NCBI GenBank assembly: GCA_020226215.1
Contig: CM035230.1
Span: forward strand, 5,479,501-5,543,500
From: Sindora glabra
Lineage: Eukaryota > Streptophyta > Magnoliopsida > Fabales > Fabaceae
Reading direction: 5' to 3'
Length of the DNA stretch: 64,000 bases
This document shows positions 49,669 through 60,899 of this stretch, in pieces; the first letter of the stretch is position 1; each line of letters begins with the position of its first letter. Below the pieces are notes generated by a model. It searched no databases. It worked only from the letters and a program-made list of their open reading frames with translations, and had not been told where the DNA came from. The position numbers were made by a program, and so were the translations under genes.

Positions 49669-52600
49669 TATTGGAGTATGCTTTAGTAGCCAATCATAAG
49701 ATAATTGTATTTGCATACCTTATATTATATTTTATTTATTTTAATGTTATATCTACGTAATATAAGTAAATATAATAATTATCCTTAGAATAATTTATAT
49801 TATTCCTAAAATATCTCTAGTTAAGTATTATGTAAATTGGGGTAATAATAATGTATCGAGATTAGCATGTATATTGATAGATGACTATGATCATAGATAT
49901 GAGATATCAAATTAACTCATAGGTACATATTAGAGAACAAATTTACTAGACTAATTCTTTATGAGAATGCCATATAGATCATTATCTGAGTGTGATAAAT
50001 AATTTTCATAGTGATAATAATGTATGTGTTCCTTTGACCTGGAGTTATTAAAATTGCTTACATGAAGAGTCATGTATTTTGATGCCATCAAATGTCACAT
50101 GTAATAAGGTTAGCTTAAAAAGTGATGACTAGGTGTACCACAAATCATGTAGAGGGATGTGAGTAATCTAGATATCATTTTCTCCTTTCTATGTAAGATA
50201 AGTAATATCTATAGGCTCTTGATTAATTGAGACTACAAAATGGATGGCTATTCTCAAATGAGACCATAAATGATGTTACTTCATTTGTTTTAATTAGTCT
50301 ACTTAAGAATCAAGAAATACATAGACTGAATTATGAAGACGATGACACATTCCATGCCTTGAGTTCAATTTAGATATTTATGTAATAACCCATATAAAGC
50401 ATGAAAGTTTACAAAGGAATTTTGATTAGAAAATGCACTAATAAAAAATTATTAAATTAATTAGATCAAATAAGGGTGAATTGTAAAGATAGTTTAGGTA
50501 TACATCTAAGTAGAATTTTTGTAAAAAATATACTAAGGAATATTATGGCCAAAATCTAATTTAAAACTTAACACTAAGTTTGGAAAAATTATACAAAAGC
50601 TCAATAGAAAGTTAAGGCCCAAGTAGGCTAAAAATCTAAATATTAGGCCAAAAAATTGAGATGAATTATCTTAGTTCATTTAGGCTAATTTGGATCAATT
50701 TTTTTAGGCATAATTTTAACTTTAGAAGTAAAAAATAAATAAATAATGCCCAAACAAAGCTTAAGCTTGTGGAAGAAGCCATGACAATTATGTGAATAAG
50801 GATCTTTTCTAAACCATATATTTGAAATATTTTTATTAGATTTGAGAATATTATCATTTGATTTCAAGTCCTAAAAATTATGCACCGTATTCATTTTTAT
50901 CATTAAGTTTTTATACAAAAAAAAATTAAGAAAAGTAAGTTATGAAAGGAGCTTTAGACTAGGGTTTTATATAAGACTTTTAGGATCATTTTATCATAAA
51001 TTTTTTGCTCATCTTTTAGCTTAAAACCATGATCTCTTAGGGTTTCCAAGTAAGATTTTCAAACTTCAAATAATTTCTAAGAGGTTTACCAAGTGATACC
51101 ATCAAATTCTTTTAAGGTAATCTAGGTTTCTCCTCATCTTTTTCAAGTTTTTATGAAAACTTCTCTTCAAGGTCCCTAAAATTTATTTTATTTTAGTTAA
51201 GTTGCTATTCCAAGAAGTCTTTTGAAGGTTAGAGAATTAAAAACTTAAGTTGACTGGAAACTATCCTTTATTTATTTGAGTTTTCTCATGAAAGATAAAG
51301 AATATGATGATAAATGCTATTACATATGTTAAATTGATGTGTGATGCCATATGGTTTAGTTTAAACATTATATAAATGTTGATATGATATTGGTACTTTA
51401 GTGCCAAGATCGGTTAGAAAGGATTTATAAAGTTTCCATAAGAGATAACAACAAGGTTTTTATTGAGTTTGCAATCAAAACTTTTAAGAGAAAACCATAG
51501 TATGTTTTCTATTACTCTTTGAAATCAAGCATTAGGAATTGCTAAATTTCTAATTTTTGTTATTTTAATATTACAAATAGTGTTAGGATAAATGTGGATA
51601 GAATTGAAAATTTTTGAAAAATTTTAGAGATATGTAAAGTAAATTTTTATGGACCTTGCTTACAAAAATTCAAAATAGAATCCTAGATTCTATGTTCTAA
51701 AGTTTGGGGTTGTTTTGGTAGTGATTTGATTGATAAAATTTAAAGTAAATGATGTTCTTTAACTACTAACATATTAGTAATCTTGTACATAAAAAATTAG
51801 TAGCAATTAGAGTTGATTTGGATGCCAAGAAGGCTCTTTCATTACAACAGCTACAAAATTACCCAATTTTGGCAACCCTTTGTATTTGGTACTATATGAA
51901 TAGTATTTGTAATACCCCAAATAAAGTAAGAAAGTTTAAGAAGGAATTTTTGCTAGAAAGCATCTTAAATAGAAATTTGGTAAGGAAATTGAGTGAAATT
52001 CAAGTGAATCTTAAAGATAGTTTAGATGTATATCTAACTAGAATTTTGTAAAGAATGTATTAGGCACTAGTGTTGTCAAAATGCAATTAAAAACCCAATA
52101 ACAAGTTTAGGAAATTTATATAAAGGCTCAATAGGGCTTAGTAGCCTAAAAACCTAAAGATTAGGCCCAAAAATTAAGATGAATTACCTTAGTTCATTTA
52201 GGCTAATTTGGCTTGATTTCTTTGGGCCCAAATCTGACCTTAGAGGTTGAAAAAAAAAATAAAACCCAAACAAAGCCTAGAAGAAGCCAATGGCAATTAT
52301 ATGAGTAAGTAGAAAACTAAGGGTATTTGTTAGTATTTGTTTCTAGACAATATATTTAGCTAAATTTAAATAGATTTGACAAAATTATCTTTTGAATTTT
52401 AGCTCTTAAAACCATGCAACATGTGCCAAATTATTACTGAGTAGCTTATAAAGAAAACTTTGGATTAAGGTTTTATATAAGGTTTTTGGGTTTATTTTAT
52501 CATAAATTTTCTACTCTTTCTTAGCCTTAAAACTGTGCTCTTCTAGGGTTTTTCTAGTTAGGTTTTTAATTCTATAACAATTTCCAAAAGTTTCTCCGAG

Positions 52601-54229
52601 TAATTCCATCTAGTTCTTACAAGGTAACTTAGGTTTCCCTTCATCTCCTTCAAGATTTTATGAAAATTTTCCCTTTAAGATTCCTAAAACTTAGTTTATT
52701 TCAATGAAGTCACCGATTTAACAAATTTCTAAAAAGTTAGAGAATTAAGAATTTAAGGTGAGAGGCAACTATCTCTTATTTCTTTAAGTTTTCTCATAAA
52801 AGATGAAAAAAATAATGATATACAATATATGTTAAGTTAATTTGTGGTGCTATATGGTTCAATTTTGACTTTATATAAATGTTGATATGAATATATGATG
52901 GTGATATTTTAATGTCAAGATTAGTTGGAAAAGATCCATTAAGTTTCCATAGGATTTTTGTTAAGTTGGGGGCAAAAATTTTAAGGGTGGACCATAGTAT
53001 GTTTTTTGTTATTTTTTGGAATCAAGGATTAAGAGTTGCTAAAATTTTAATTTTTAGTATTTAATGTTATAAATAGTGTTTGGATAAATGTGGAAAGAAT
53101 TGGATGTCTTTAGAAAATTTTAGAGATATGATGAGTGAACTTTTATAAACTTTGGTTACAAGAGTTTAAAATAGAATTCTAGGTTTTGTATTCTAAAGTC
53201 TAGTGTTGTTGTACAACATTTTGATTGTGAAAATTTAAAGCAATTGATGTTCTATAGATATTAACATGTTAGTAAGCTTGTATAAAAATTTGGTGATAAT
53301 TGAAATTTATTTTGATGCCAAAAAAAGCTCCTTTTCACAATAACTCCAAAACAATCAAGATTTGGCAACTCTATGTATTTGGTTCTTTATAAACAGTTCC
53401 AATGTGATGTTTTTGTGAAATAGTTGGAATTTTCCATCATTTAGCATGTGAGGGATATTATATGAAAATTTGATGATGATTAAAAGTAATTTGAATGTTG
53501 AAAAAAGGCTTTTATTGCAACTACTCATGTGTTATCCTAATTGGACATTTATGATTTTGGTATTATGTGAATAGTACCTGAGAATGAGAATATTGCAATA
53601 TGTTATAGGCATTAGATAACATTTTGATAAAAATTTGAATTAATTTGGGAGCTCAAAAGGCACCAAACCATAGGAGTATTTATACTACGTAGCAAGTTAA
53701 ATACTTGTCATTGGGAAATATTGCAAGTAATTAAAATTTGTGATATATTTGATGATGTTTAAGCTATGATTGATATCCATTCCAAGAAGTGAAGTGTTGT
53801 TATTATCTTAAATAGGAAGGCTATATATTAAACTTGGACATGATGATATGTGATGATAAAATTAAATACATTAGAATGACAATTTAACTCTTATGGCATA
53901 GTTGGTATATTGATCATATCCAATGAAATGAGCAATTGATGCATACAACCAATATCACATCATTGCTTTTCTTGAATATGATATATAAAGGGAGATATGC
54001 TTCTTTCATAAAGAAAGAAGGTATGGTAAAGGTTTAAGGGATAAGGTGTGGCCTTGTGCTTAAGGTGGCGGGTGATAAGATTAGATCAAAGATATAAGGT
54101 GGAACATATATACTAATTATAGCCATTCTCTTTAATAAATTTTAAAAGTGACAAATTAGCCAATTTATTACCAAATATTACACGAGTTATAATATGTACA
54201 TAAGAGTTTCAATAATTTATTGTACATTG

Positions 54230-54230
<1 letters not shown>

Positions 54231-54269
<39 letters not shown>
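54231..54269 (+). repeat. (TA)n microsatellite in LTR G10
   Basis: A pure TA run of about 39 bp. G9 has only a short 'tatatatat' at the equivalent place (58915), so it expanded after G10 inserted. Confidence 0.9.
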
Positions 54270-54271
<2 letters not shown>

Positions 54272-54606
54272 TATCTTTTATGGTGAAAGCTCTTTAGAAA
54301 AAGGAGAAGAGTAATCATTCATTGAGTATTTTAATATTCACACTCTTTTTGTTGAATTTCACTTGTAGATTTTGAACACGAATCCTATAAGGATGACTGA
54401 CACCTATGCAAGAACCTTTCTCTCACCTTGGGGGAAACCTTTCATATAATATTTTATGGTTTCCTAGTTAAGAGTTATATCTTCTGATAATATTTATGTA
54501 TAAAGTTATGTTTTGAAAATATTTGTACTACTATAAAACTATCATTAGTATATGTAAATTATGTTTTGAACTTCCTTATGCATGTGCAAGTAGTATTATT
54601 TTTTAA

Positions 54607-55153
54607 GAAAAATGTAAATAATTCCCACCCACTTAAGGGTGGTTGCATTTTACCTCCTTAAACTGTGAAAACTTGAATTTTACCCTTAAAACTATATAAA
54701 ACTTCCATTTTACCCACCACCATTACTAAGTTAACAGTGGTAGCACTTTACAATAGTTTTATAACACTTAGCAATGGTTGTAAAATGCCATTATCATCCT
54801 TAATCACTTAATGGTAGTTTATAATCTGCTGCTAAGTGGAAAAAAATTAAAATTTAGCGAATATAGCGGCAATTTTCCTAAAACGCTACTATCATCCTCA
54901 ATCACTTAATGGCAGTTTATAAACTGCCAGTAAGTGAAAAAAAATTAAAATTTAGCAAATATAGCAATGGTTTTTAACCATCAATAAGTGAAACATTACA
55001 ACAGTAGTTTTCTTAACAAATTTTGTTAACTTGTAATGGTGGGGGCAAAATGCAAGTTTTATATAGTTGCAAAGGTAAATTTCAAGTTTCCATAATTTAT
55101 AGAGGTAAAATGTAACCACCCTATAGTTAGTAGGGGTTATTTGAATTTTTCTC
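54607..55153 (+). mobile_element. Mutator-type MITE (547 bp) with ~135 bp inverted ends
   Basis: The left arm begins GAAAAATGTAAATAATTCCC. The complement of the right arm begins GAGAAAAATTCAAATAACCC. The arms pair for about 135 bp through 'gggtggttgcattttacctc', 'aaactatataaaactt' and 'aagttaaca'. ATTTTTTAA (54598) and ATTTTTTAT (55154) fit a 9 bp TSD with one change, as made by Mutator-like transposases. G9 shows the empty site near 59460. The centre holds two direct copies of a ~98 bp unit ('atcatcct.aatcacttaatgg' from 54793 and 54891). There is no transposase. Direction is arbitrary. Confidence 0.85.
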
Positions 55154-56394
55154 ATTTTTTATAAATCCTTATTTATATACTTAGTAGAGTTAAGAAAGTA
55201 AATAAGTTAGAAGTGTCTTACAAGTTTCTAAAGACACCTAATTAGTATATTAATACTAATTAGGTGTCTTTATACCAGTCATGGTATTTGAGAATTAGGT
55301 TGTGGCATTACTAATGTGATATTTCTGTGAAATAATTGAAATATCCCATTATTTAGCATTTTAAGGATAATGTATAAAAATTTTGTGATGATCAGAAGTG
55401 ATTTGAATGTTAAAAAGGTGTTTTTATTGCAACTCCTCATATGTTGCCCTATTTTGAATTTTATGTTTTTGGTACTTTGTGAATAGTACCCAAGAATGAG
55501 AAAATTGATGTTTGATGAGTTATAATGTGTTAGAAACATTAAATTAAAATTTGTTAAAATTTTGAATTTATTTAGAAGCCTAAATGGCACCAAACAAGGG
55601 GAGTATTCATACTCTCTAGCAAGTTAAGTGTTTGATACTTTTTATTAAGAAATGTTTTAAGTAGTTAAAATCTATGATATAGTTGATGATGTTTAGCCAT
55701 AATAGATAGTCATTCAAGAAGTAAAGTGTTCTCATTACCTTGAATGGAAATGTTGTATATTAACTTTGGACATAATGATTTATGATGGTGTAAGTAGTTG
55801 AATACATGAGAATGATAAATTTTGTTAACAAAACTCTTATGACATAGTTAGTATTTTGGCCATACCTAATGAAATGAGCAATTGATGCATACAGTCAGTG
55901 TAACACCCTTACTTATCAACGCCTTATTCCTTATTTACTAGATGATTATACGTACTCATTCGCCATTTACCTCAAGCTAATACGGAATATCTCAAATTTT
56001 TGTACTTTATACACATGAGCAAAAGTCATATAACTATACAAAAAGAGTTCAATTTACAAAAGATACATCCATGGCATATACAATGTCACCAACTATATAA
56101 TTATTTACAACTTCGGACATCATTGCCCTTTATCATGAGAGCCTTTGGAAGCATCACCTGGAATGGTTAGTCACAATACAGAAAAAACATAAGAAACAAA
56201 GTTTCCCAGTAGTTAGCTATTACCATAAAAACATATCGAGCTATTCCAGATCCTTAAGCAAATAAAACGTACATTTCGAAAACAATTAATCATATGTCAC
56301 ATCATTCATTACCATTGTAAGAAACATACACTGTACACAATAATCATCAAGCCCATTCAGGGGCTTATCATAATATCTAGATGGCCATCACAAA

Positions 56395-56665
56395 TAATTG
56401 TACCTAGGCCTCACACAGCATCACGCTGTCTTCCCAGGGTCCCGAGCCACAAAGGCCTAACACAGTATCACACTGTCTTCCCGAGGTCCCTGGCCATAGA
56501 TACCACACACAACAAATGCACTATTATCCCCGGGGATCCCAAGCCTTAGGCCAAACACAGTATTCTACTATTTGCCCGGGTTGTGCCACAACAATTGCAT
56601 TAACATTCCGAGGACCCGAGCCATAGGCCAAACACACACAGTATCACACTGTCTTCCCGGAATGC
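56395..56665 (-). repeat. Degenerate ~65 bp repeats with 'cacagtatcacactgtcttcc'
   Basis: Three to four units share 'cacagtatcacactgtcttc', 'ccgaggtcccgagccat' and 'aggcc.aacac'. 'cacagtatcacactgt' is itself nearly palindromic. Spacing varies (60-90 bp). Confidence 0.7.
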
Positions 56666-56694
56666 GTGCACAACAATTCCATACACCTTCCATA

Positions 56695-56826
56695 CACATT
56701 CCATAACAATCTCATACACATTCCATAATAATTTTATACACATTCCATAACAATCTCATACTCATTCCATAACAATCTCATACACATTCCATAACAATCT
56801 CATACGCATTCCATAACAATCTCATA
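56695..56826 (-). repeat. Six tandem copies of a 22 bp unit
   Basis: Unit CACATTCCATAACAATCTCATA begins at 56695, 56717, 56739, 56761, 56783 and 56805 with no spacing errors. The second copy is the most divergent. Degenerate 'cattccatac' copies precede it. Confidence 0.95.
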
Positions 56827-57182
56827 AAATACAGAAAATCATGTAATAGAAAACAGCTTAAGGATAAAGCTAGCTACCTTTACAAGCTTCCAATGTGATG
56901 TTCCCTTTGCTCTCACCAAAAACTCCTTTACACTTCCTCTTGCCTTTGCAAGTTGTCACTCTTTAGTCTATACAAATACACATCATAATTTCTTATTAGA
57001 ACATCATCACTTTCTCTAAACCTCATGTATTCTTTACTTTCCCCACTTAATTAAATGCATACTTAGATGCTCTACACTTTGCTTTCAAGCCTTAAAATGA
57101 CATATATGAACATTAGAAAAGGATCCAAAGGTAAAATCATGCAAAACGTGAAGAAACCAAGCCAAAAAGTTCACTTAACAAA

Positions 57183-57410
57183 GAACACGGGGGTCCTATA
57201 CCCCGTGTTCAAGGCCGTGTTCCTTACTGGTTCACTTCAGGGCTACTCGACAAAGAACACGAGAGTGAACACGGGCCGTGTTCTACCCCGTGTACCTTAC
57301 TGCCCTTCAGTCCTGAGGTAAACACGGGGAGTGTTGCACCCCGTGTAGCACACTGATCAGCTTCGACGAAGAACACGGGGTACAACACGGGCCGTGTTCT
57401 ACCCCGTGTA
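57183..57410 (-). repeat. Four GC-rich palindromes built on GAACACGGGG / CCCCGTGTTC
   Basis: Inverted pairs lie at 57183-57210 (10 bp arms, 8 bp loop), 57267-57283 (8 bp arms, 1 bp loop), 57322-57346 (8 bp arms) and 57373-57409 (18 bp arms with one mismatch, 1 bp centre). Units are spaced about 50-85 bp apart with linkers like 'cttactggttcacttcag'. Such sequence would fold into strong hairpins in DNA or in the LTR transcript. Confidence 0.9.
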
Positions 57411-60400
57411 CTTCACTGATCCTCCGAAAACACATTAAACAGCTATAACTCCTTCCTTCCTTCTTTTTCATATCTATAGTTTTAGCTTCTCAAAAGGGAA
57501 AAAGCACACAAACACCTTCACAACTCCAAGTTTCATCTTCCATAAGCTTCATAAATTCATAGAAACCAATTTAACTTCATCAATTTAGCCAAGTTCTAAA
57601 CATATCATGCCAACACTACACATGCACCATTATGCCTCTAAAACCCAAATATGTACATCATGTTTCTTGCTATTTTTACACCAAATCAAAGTCATAGATC
57701 AACATAACAACATCTAAAACACCATTAAACATGTTCAAATCATCCTAAACTCCATGTTCAACCACCTTTGACCACACCAACATCAAGATTTCAAGAAAAC
57801 TAACAAGAGCACAATAAAGAGCTTTTAGAGGAGAACAACTTTACCTCTTGCTACAACTTGAAAATCCTCACTTGGAGCTCCCCAAACTTAATCAAACTTG
57901 AGCTTTTCTTCACTCTAGGCACATCAATGGATAGAGCTTGATGAGAGGAGCAACTTTCCCTTCTACCACTAAGCTTAAAACTCACTATTTTTGGGTAAAA
58001 AACTCAAAAGAAACTTTCTCTCTCTTTCTCTCTCTCCTGCACGTTTTGGAGCTTCTTTCATGGAGTTGCTACAGCTTTTTGGAGAAATGGAGAAGAAAGA
58101 AGACTTTTCAAGAAGCTTCTAGGGATATTTTGGTCATTTTTGAGATTTTCAAGGGTATTTTAGTCCTTTTTCACCAAAAGTAAGGCTATTCTTGCCATTA
58201 TTTTTCTAACAATGACACTTGTCATAAATCTATTGGTCACACTAATAAAAATCACATATTGCACCCTAAAATCTTAGTTATTCACATTAAATCCCAAATC
58301 CTTAATTATTTACACTTTAACCACACCCGATTCTGCACTCTTACAATTTAGTCCATAGGGTTTCTGTCTGTTTCAAATTCCTTACACTGTCAGACTTAGA
58401 TAACTCCCCTTTTTAGGGTCTTCTAACCTCCTCTGATCATTTATACTGCTTAGGGAAATAAATTCTTTTCCCTACTATCCTTTTCCTTCAAAATTTCATT
58501 TACCCTTACACTTAATTCCTTTCAACTTAAGATTCACCCACCAAGCTAACTCAAACGTGCTCTTCGTTTCTACGGCCTCAGAAAATAAAGATTCAAATAA
58601 TAGAATTGAAAATTCGGGATATTACAGTCAGCATCTTGTCATTGTTTTTCCTAAATATGATATGTAGGGGGAGATATGCATCCTTCATAGAGAAGAAGAG
58701 ATATGGTAAGGATTAGAAGGATAAGTGGTGGCCTTGTGCCTAGGGTGGTGGGGGATCAAGCTGGATTGAAGATATAAGGTGGAACTTGTACACCAACTAT
58801 AGCCATTCTCTTTAACAAACTTTATGAGTGACAAATTGGCCAATTTGTTATCAAATATTATACATAAAAGTTACAATAAGTACATAAGAGCTTAAATCAA
58901 TTATTTTACACTATTATATATATGATTTTTTATGGCAAAAAATATTTAGTAAAAAAGGAAAAATAGTCATTCACTGAGTATATTAATACTCACACTCTTT
59001 CTATTGTATTCTATTTATATATATAGAACATGGATCCTACAAGAATAATTGACACTTGTGCAAAGACCTTTCTTTCACCTAGGAGAACCTTCCAAATAAT
59101 ATTTTGTTATGGACTACAAGTATTTATGGTGAGTCCTTGAGTAGACTATACAAAGCTTAGAAAAAATAAATTCTAAGTCTAAGCTTTTCCAAACTAATCT
59201 TATTTAATAAATCCATTCACCAGAAGGCATGGCTAGTAATTCTAGCTTGGTTGATATGCTAACTTCTCTTTCTTCATCATCCATTAAATTAGATCCTGAG
59301 GAAAACAGTGAATGGAAACATATTGGTCCTAGTTAAAGGACCTTCCTTTTGAAAGAATTTATGTATAAAGTTATGTTTTCCAAAAATTTTGCACTCTTGT
59401 ATAAATATATTTAGTATATATAAATTATCTTTTAAACTTCCTTACCCATGTGCAAATAGTATTATTTTCTGTTAATGCTTGTTTATACTCTTAATAGAGT
59501 TAAGAAAGTGGATGAGTCAAAAGTGTGTTAAAGGCTTGCAAGGATGCTAGTTAGTGCATTGATACTAGTTAAGTGTTTTTACATTGATCACAATATTTGA
59601 GAATTAGGTTGTGACAATTTAGGATAAAATGGACTAAACTACGAGGAACATTAATTGTGAAAAGGTTATGTTGAATCACTAACATTCTTATTACTTGGAT
59701 GGTAGTGATGTATTGTTAGATATTGCTTACAACCTATGACACTAACATAAGATATAATATTATTAACAACGTAATGAGAACCCATAATGTCAAACACAAA
59801 GAATATGTTAAATATTGGGGTTATAGTGTAATTAGAAACTTTTAATCAAACTATGGCTTTGAATTGAAATAGACCTAATACAACTGGGCTTTACTAAGTA
59901 ATAACACAACATGATTGTGTAATACTTAGGGGACACTAAATATAGGCTTATTATTAGTTGAAGTTATGTTTAGGCTTGATCAATAATCAAAACCCAATTA
60001 TCTCCTTTCTTAATGTTATTTTGGTTAGGGATCAAAAAGTGTTATCTATGAGATAAAATAAATTAGGTAAATGATAATTTCTAACTAATATAATTCAAAT
60101 CCTTTTAAAAGGAAATATCTTGACAAGATATTAATCTTTTAAAAGGGTAATATCTAGCCAGGATATGTATCATATGATTTGATAAATAATTAGCCAATAT
60201 TAAAAAACTTATGGTTATCATCTATGAGATAAAGAAAATGTTGTGAGGTTTTTAAGAGATTGATCCATAACTATAAAAATTCCATAATTAGCACTATGTT
60301 GGGAGATATAATGATCCCATTTGATTAGATTAGAGTATTTAATTGCTCGTGTGGATGCCATAAAGGAATTAACCTTTTGAACAAAGTTCTTGATTCAATA

Positions 60401-60593
60401 TTATCTCTGTGTTCATGACGATTCATTTAGATGTTGTCGATTGGATTGCTCACTAATAAGCAAAAGTGTGTTTTAAGCAACAAAGGTACAAAATTAACAT
60501 TGGTTTATGCTCTTTTGCTCGGATTCTTGGTTAGTTCTAAAGTAAATTTTTAATTTTTCTCTGTACTTTTTGATTTGGAGCAAAACACACAAA

Positions 60594-60899
60594 GTCATGT
60601 CATAACATCACATATGGCATTCGAGGCAATGACATTCAAACCAATAATGTTAGATATAGCATAAAATCCTATATTTAGCATATAACCATAATTTCATGTA
60701 TGATATAAAACTAATCTCACATAGGGCTTTCACTAGCCAATTTCATATAAATAAGGTAAGGTTAAAGTGCCATCCAAATCTATAACTAAAATATAACTTA
60801 ATATATAACATAACCTAGTGAAAATGGATAAACAATTGCCTCATCACTTTACAGATGACCATAAAAGGCATTTGAACTTGCATTTCCACATGCTAAATT
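60594..60899. other. Unassigned AT-rich sequence
   Basis: It lies between the C5 end and D3. It may be the continuation of G8 (minus), but I could not align it to a G copy. No frame or repeat structure is visible. Confidence 0.3.

Larger units (their letters stand above)
51908..55307 (+). mobile_element. Family G solo LTR G10 nested in G9
   Basis: It starts TGTAATACCCCAAATAAAG and ends GGTTGTGGCA. On the left, G9 stops in 'ttggtactatatgaatag'. On the right it resumes with 'aatgtgatatttctgtgaaat', the order seen unbroken inside G10 at 53371-53425. Flanks GTATT and TTACT are not a convincing TSD. The full 5' third aligns with G9. It contains a TA microsatellite and the MITE; without the MITE it is ~2.84 kb. 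The 3' piece has 'aatattcacactc' and 'cacttgtagattt', the acceptor-like site. Confidence 0.8.
55899..58626 (-). mobile_element. Family I solo LTR I1 (minus, 2728 bp) nested in G9
   Basis: It opens TGTAACACCCTTACTT and closes TTCGGGATATTACA. GTCAG at 55894-55898 and 58627-58631 is an exact TSD. Minus orientation is preferred. On that strand it starts TGTAATATCCCGAATTTT, then has a leader-like 'gcaggagagagagaaag' (complement of 58020-58040), an acceptor-like 'accattccaggtgatg' (complement of 56150-56165), and ends GGGTGTTACA, a common gypsy LTR end. It is clearly richer in GC and CpG than its surroundings. It contains three repeat arrays and no gene; frames at 57067-57321 and 57938-58183 cross the arrays or the leader. 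Confidence 0.88.
50381..59616 (+). mobile_element. Family G solo LTR G9, split by G10 and I1
   Basis: It starts TGTAATAACCCATATAAAG and ends GGTTGTGACA. ATTTA at 50376-50380 and at 59617-59621 is an exact TSD, nine kilobases apart, and removing G9 rejoins C5 'tttagatattta|ggataaaa'. Three pieces remain: 50381-51907, 55308-55898 and 58632-59616. They add up to ~3.1 kb, the size of G3. The last piece carries the marker 'gggggagatatgcatccttcat', 'gatataaggtgg', a 'aatactcacactc' box and a 40-codon frame (59214-59336). Confidence 0.88.
49669..60593 (+). mobile_element. Family C solo LTR C5, split by G9
   Basis: It starts TATTGGAGTATGCTTTAG (decayed TGTTGGTGTGTGTCTTAG) followed by the family 'ccaatcataagat'. 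Left part to 50380 includes 'gatgacacattccatgcctt'. The right part resumes at 59622 with 'cattcttattacttggatgg' and 'gtagtgatgtattgttagat'. Net length without G9 is 1684 bp, the family size. Flanks CTCAT (49664) and GTCAT (60594) may be the TSD. The 3' end is strongly decayed, so that border is approximate. Confidence 0.72.

Noticed and set aside
55279..55593. A 104-codon minus-strand frame
   Set aside because: It spans the junction of G10 and G9, so it was created by the insertion.
56395..56826. CRISPR-like array
   Set aside because: Units are contiguous or irregular, without unique spacers, in a plant LTR.
57067..57321. An 84-codon frame
   Set aside because: It crosses the GC-rich palindromes, which lack stops because of composition.
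55899..58626. I1 as a DNA transposon, because both ends read TGTAA.A.CCC inward
   Set aside because: The similarity stops after about 11 bases, the TSD is 5 bp, and the layout (leader, acceptor-like AG, GGGTGTTACA end) fits an LTR.
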